DNA of 5,794 nt from Actinomycetota bacterium (GTDB lineage Bacteria; Actinomycetota; Thermoleophilia; Gaiellales; Gaiellaceae), in the NCBI GenBank assembly GCA_013696595.1, contig JACCYG010000084.1, positions 1 to 5,794 on the forward strand, written 5' to 3'. The translations under genes were made by a program, and so were the position numbers. Shown here piece after piece: positions 1-5,794 of this stretch (positions within the stretch are counted from its first letter, which is position 1; each line of letters opens with the position of its first letter). Under the pieces are notes generated by a model that was given only the letters and a program-made list of their open reading frames with translations, searched no databases and had not been told where the DNA came from.

Positions 1-4478
<4,478 letters not shown>

Positions 4479-4480
4479 GA

Positions 4481-4512
4481 GCATGGGGCGGGGCGAAGGC
4501 CGCGCCCCATGC
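4481..4512 (+). terminator. Probable rpoC transcription terminator hairpin
   Basis: A perfect 10-bp stem, GCATGGGGCG (4481-4490) with CGCCCCATGC (4503-4512), starts two bases after the rpoC TAG. Inside, a G-G mismatch is followed by three more pairs (4492-4494 with 4499-4501) closing a GAAG tetraloop. The 3' flank CGTTAACC has no U-run, so this is not a classic intrinsic terminator. U-poor hairpins of this kind are common after high-GC actinobacterial genes and may need a factor, or may mainly protect the mRNA 3' end. Confidence 0.75.
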
Positions 4513-4529
4513 CGTTAACCAGTAGGGGC

Positions 4530-4541
4530 CGGTCATGACCG
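4530..4541. repeat. 12-bp perfect palindrome
   Basis: CGGTCATGACCG is a perfect palindrome lying 18 bases after the rpoC terminator hairpin. With no loop it is more like a dimeric protein-binding site than an RNA hairpin, but it may be chance. There is no nearby start codon for it to regulate. Confidence 0.4.
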
Positions 4542-4638
4542 CCCGCGCGCCCCCAGTGTGGTGATGAGCGAGCGAAGCCTCGCCTGCGCGCCCAAGCAAG
4601 GCCCAGAGCCGGTCCCGGGGGCCCTGTTCCACACTTTC

Positions 4639-4673
4639 CACAGGCTCCTGGGGAGGAATGCCCTCCAGCTGTG
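4639..4673. repeat. Bulged inverted repeat (possible hairpin)
   Basis: GGAGG (4652-4656) pairs with CCTCC (4662-4666) around an AATGC loop. Outside it, CT pairs with AG after a two-base bulge, and CACAG (4639-4643) pairs with CTGTG (4669-4673) after a further four-base bulge on the left side. Stability is moderate. It lies in the middle of the intergenic region, about 80 bases beyond the end of the minus-strand gene. Confidence 0.4.
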
Positions 4674-4681
4674 AGCCATAT

Positions 4682-4737
4682 CTTGTCGAAATCCGCACGG
4701 TGGTGACGGTCCCAGGGACAGTCACCAACTTGACAAG
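4682..4737. repeat. Nested composite dyad near 3' end of the GAF-GGDEF gene
   Basis: The inner dyad at 4701-4727 pairs TGGTGAC with GTCACCA (7 bp). After one G-A mismatch, GTCCC pairs with GGGAC around a single central A (4714). An outer repeat, CTTGTCGA (4682-4689) with TTGACAAG (4730-4737), gives 8 pairs including one G-U. The element starts 15 bases past the stop codon of the minus-strand gene, so it could be that gene's terminator, though no U-run follows. Its compact mismatched-palindrome form also resembles REP-type repeats. Confidence 0.6.
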
Positions 4738-4752
4738 CAGGCGGTTCTGGGT

Positions 4753-5794
4753 CTAGCCGCTCGCGCCCCGGTCGGCCGCGACGGATTGGCCCTTGCCCGT
4801 CTCCTTCGCACGGAAGAGGGCCTCGTCGGATCGCTCGAAGAACGAGACCGCGTCGTCCTCCGGCGCGAGCTCGGCAATGCCGGCGGAGAGATGGAGACGG
4901 TTCGCCGGTCCGGTGGCGCGCGTCGAGACCGCAAACTGGAGCCGGCGATAGAGCTGCTCGGCGTCTGCGACCGTCGACTCCGGGAGGATCACGGCGAACT
5001 CGTCGCCGCCGACGCGACAGGCGATGTCGGCTCCGCGTACGACTGAGCGAACCCGTTCGGCGAGCTGCGCGAGCACGGCGTCGCCGGCCAGGTGCCCTAT
5101 CCGCTCGTTGATCGCCTTGAAGTCGTCGATGTCGAACACGACGAGCGCGAGCCGGCGGTCGTACCGCTGCGCGCGCGCCACCTCGCGCGCGAGCGTGTCG
5201 TGAAAGTACCGGCGGTTGTGCAGACTCGTGAGTGCGTCGAGGTCGGCGAGCTTCCGCGCCTCACGGAAGCGCCGCGCGTTCTCGATCGCGGGGCCCGAGC
5301 TCGCCGCGACATCCTCGAGGACCGCGATTTCCTCCTCGGAGGGCTCCCGGTCGGACCCGCGCCAGAAGACGGTCATCACCCCGATCTCCTTCTCGGCCTC
5401 GCTTCTGAGCGGCACGACGAGGCCACCGCGGATGAGCTCGCCCTCGCCTTCGCTCTGCTCGGGCGTGTAGCGGTACGAGATCGAAACCGCACGCGGCTCC
5501 TGGCCGTCCGGCGGGCCGGCGATCGGTTGGCAGGCCGCTTCCTCCGCCGTCATCTCGAGGGTCGCGATCACAGGGCTCCCTTCCTCCTGTGGGACGAGAA
5601 TCATCGCCGCATCGACGAGCGGGAGCGCTGCGGCGGCCTCGAGCGCGCGGGAAAGGACGCCGTCCAAATCGATTGTCGAGCCGATCGCGGAGAGCTGGCG
5701 CGACCGCCGGCTCTCGTCCTGCGCCCGCTCGAGCTCGCGCGCGAGATCGTTCAGCATCGCCTCGAACCGCGCATTCGACTCGGCGAGCATGAGC
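4753..5794 (-). CDS. GAF-GGDEF protein, probable diguanylate cyclase (5' partial)
   Basis: Probable diguanylate cyclase, making cyclic di-GMP from two GTP. The frame reads from the right edge to TAG at 4755-4753. The ATG at 5790 is preceded by an in-frame CTC codon at the edge, so it may be internal and the N-terminus may continue beyond the window. Numbering from that Met: residues 1-35 are a charged helix of signalling-linker type; about 36-178 look like a GAF sensor domain (DLDGVLSRALEAAAALPLVD at its start, SGPAIENARRF at its end); about 183-340 are a GGDEF domain. Key motifs are DALTSLHNRRYF (185-196), DIDDFKAIN (220-228), GHLAGD (232-237), GGDEF (261-265) and the inhibitory I-site RxxD (RGAD, 252-255) five residues before it. 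The active site looks competent and product-inhibited. One deviation is Glu229 where Asp usually follows the Asn. The GAF ligand is unknown and no EAL domain is seen. It converges on rpoC with no obvious functional link. Confidence 0.93.
   Translation of the reverse strand, partial: LMLAESNARFEAMLNDLARELERAQDESRRSRQLSAIGSTIDLDGVLSRALEAAAALPLVDAAMILVPQEEGSPVIATLEMTAEEAACQPIAGPPDGQEPRAVSISYRYTPEQSEGEGELIRGGLVVPLRSEAEKEIGVMTVFWRGSDREPSEEEIAVLEDVAASSGPAIENARRFREARKLADLDALTSLHNRRYFHDTLAREVARAQRYDRRLALVVFDIDDFKAINERIGHLAGDAVLAQLAERVRSVVRGADIACRVGGDEFAVILPESTVADAEQLYRRLQFAVSTRATGPANRLHLSAGIAELAPEDDAVSFFERSDEALFRAKETGKGQSVAADRGASG

Larger units (their letters stand above)
4479..4752. other. Intergenic region between converging genes
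   Basis: A 274-base non-coding stretch between the stop codons of rpoC and the GAF-GGDEF gene. It holds four inverted repeats (separate entries): a terminator-like hairpin at 4481-4512, a 12-bp palindrome at 4530-4541, a bulged hairpin at 4639-4673 and a nested dyad at 4682-4737. A short 5-bp hairpin (GCGAG/CTCGC, 4568-4583) is also present. Because both genes end here, no promoter is required, and I see no convincing one. No tRNA or protein gene is recognisable. Confidence 0.8.

Noticed and set aside
4631..4643. TTTCCACAG, similar to a DnaA box
   Set aside because: It is a single imperfect match within a hairpin arm. There is no cluster of boxes, AT-rich stretch or dnaA/dnaN gene nearby, so there is no case for an origin.
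4730..4758. TTGACA followed by a weak -10-like TCTAGC on the + strand
   Set aside because: The -10 match is poor, TTGACA is part of an inverted repeat, and no + strand gene follows; it would only drive transcription antisense to the cyclase gene.

Overview
This is a GC-rich, ordinary chromosomal window with two protein genes facing each other. The left three quarters is the 3' part of rpoC, the beta' subunit of bacterial RNA polymerase, on the + strand. Its 5' end lies outside the window. The right quarter is a minus-strand gene for a GAF-GGDEF protein, a probable diguanylate cyclase, which runs off the right edge. Between them is a 274-base intergenic region containing several inverted repeats. 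The first is a strong hairpin two bases after the rpoC stop codon.

The organism is probably a member of the Actinomycetota, possibly a deep-branching class such as Thermoleophilia; this is inference. The RpoC core reads like actinobacterial beta' as I remember it. It has a long helical insertion in the clamp at the position where actinobacterial beta' carries one, and it lacks the large trigger-loop insertion (SI3) of Proteobacteria. Third codon positions are strongly G/C.

Layout: 1-4478 is rpoC, with Zn site 1, the enlarged clamp insertion, the NADFDGD active-site loop, bridge helix, Zn site 2, trigger loop and an acidic C-terminal tail. 4479-4752 is non-coding and holds the rpoC terminator-like hairpin, a 12-bp palindrome, a bulged hairpin and a composite nested dyad just past the end of the cyclase gene. 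4753-5794 is the GAF-GGDEF gene. The two genes converge and have no evident functional link: one is core transcription, the other c-di-GMP signalling.

The most interesting point is inside RpoC. The clamp insertion is much longer than I recall for mycobacteria, and it contains an apparent ancient internal duplication of about 58 residues with a period of 111-112 residues. I found no mobile element gene, CRISPR array, tRNA or rRNA, and no sign of an unknown multi-gene system.
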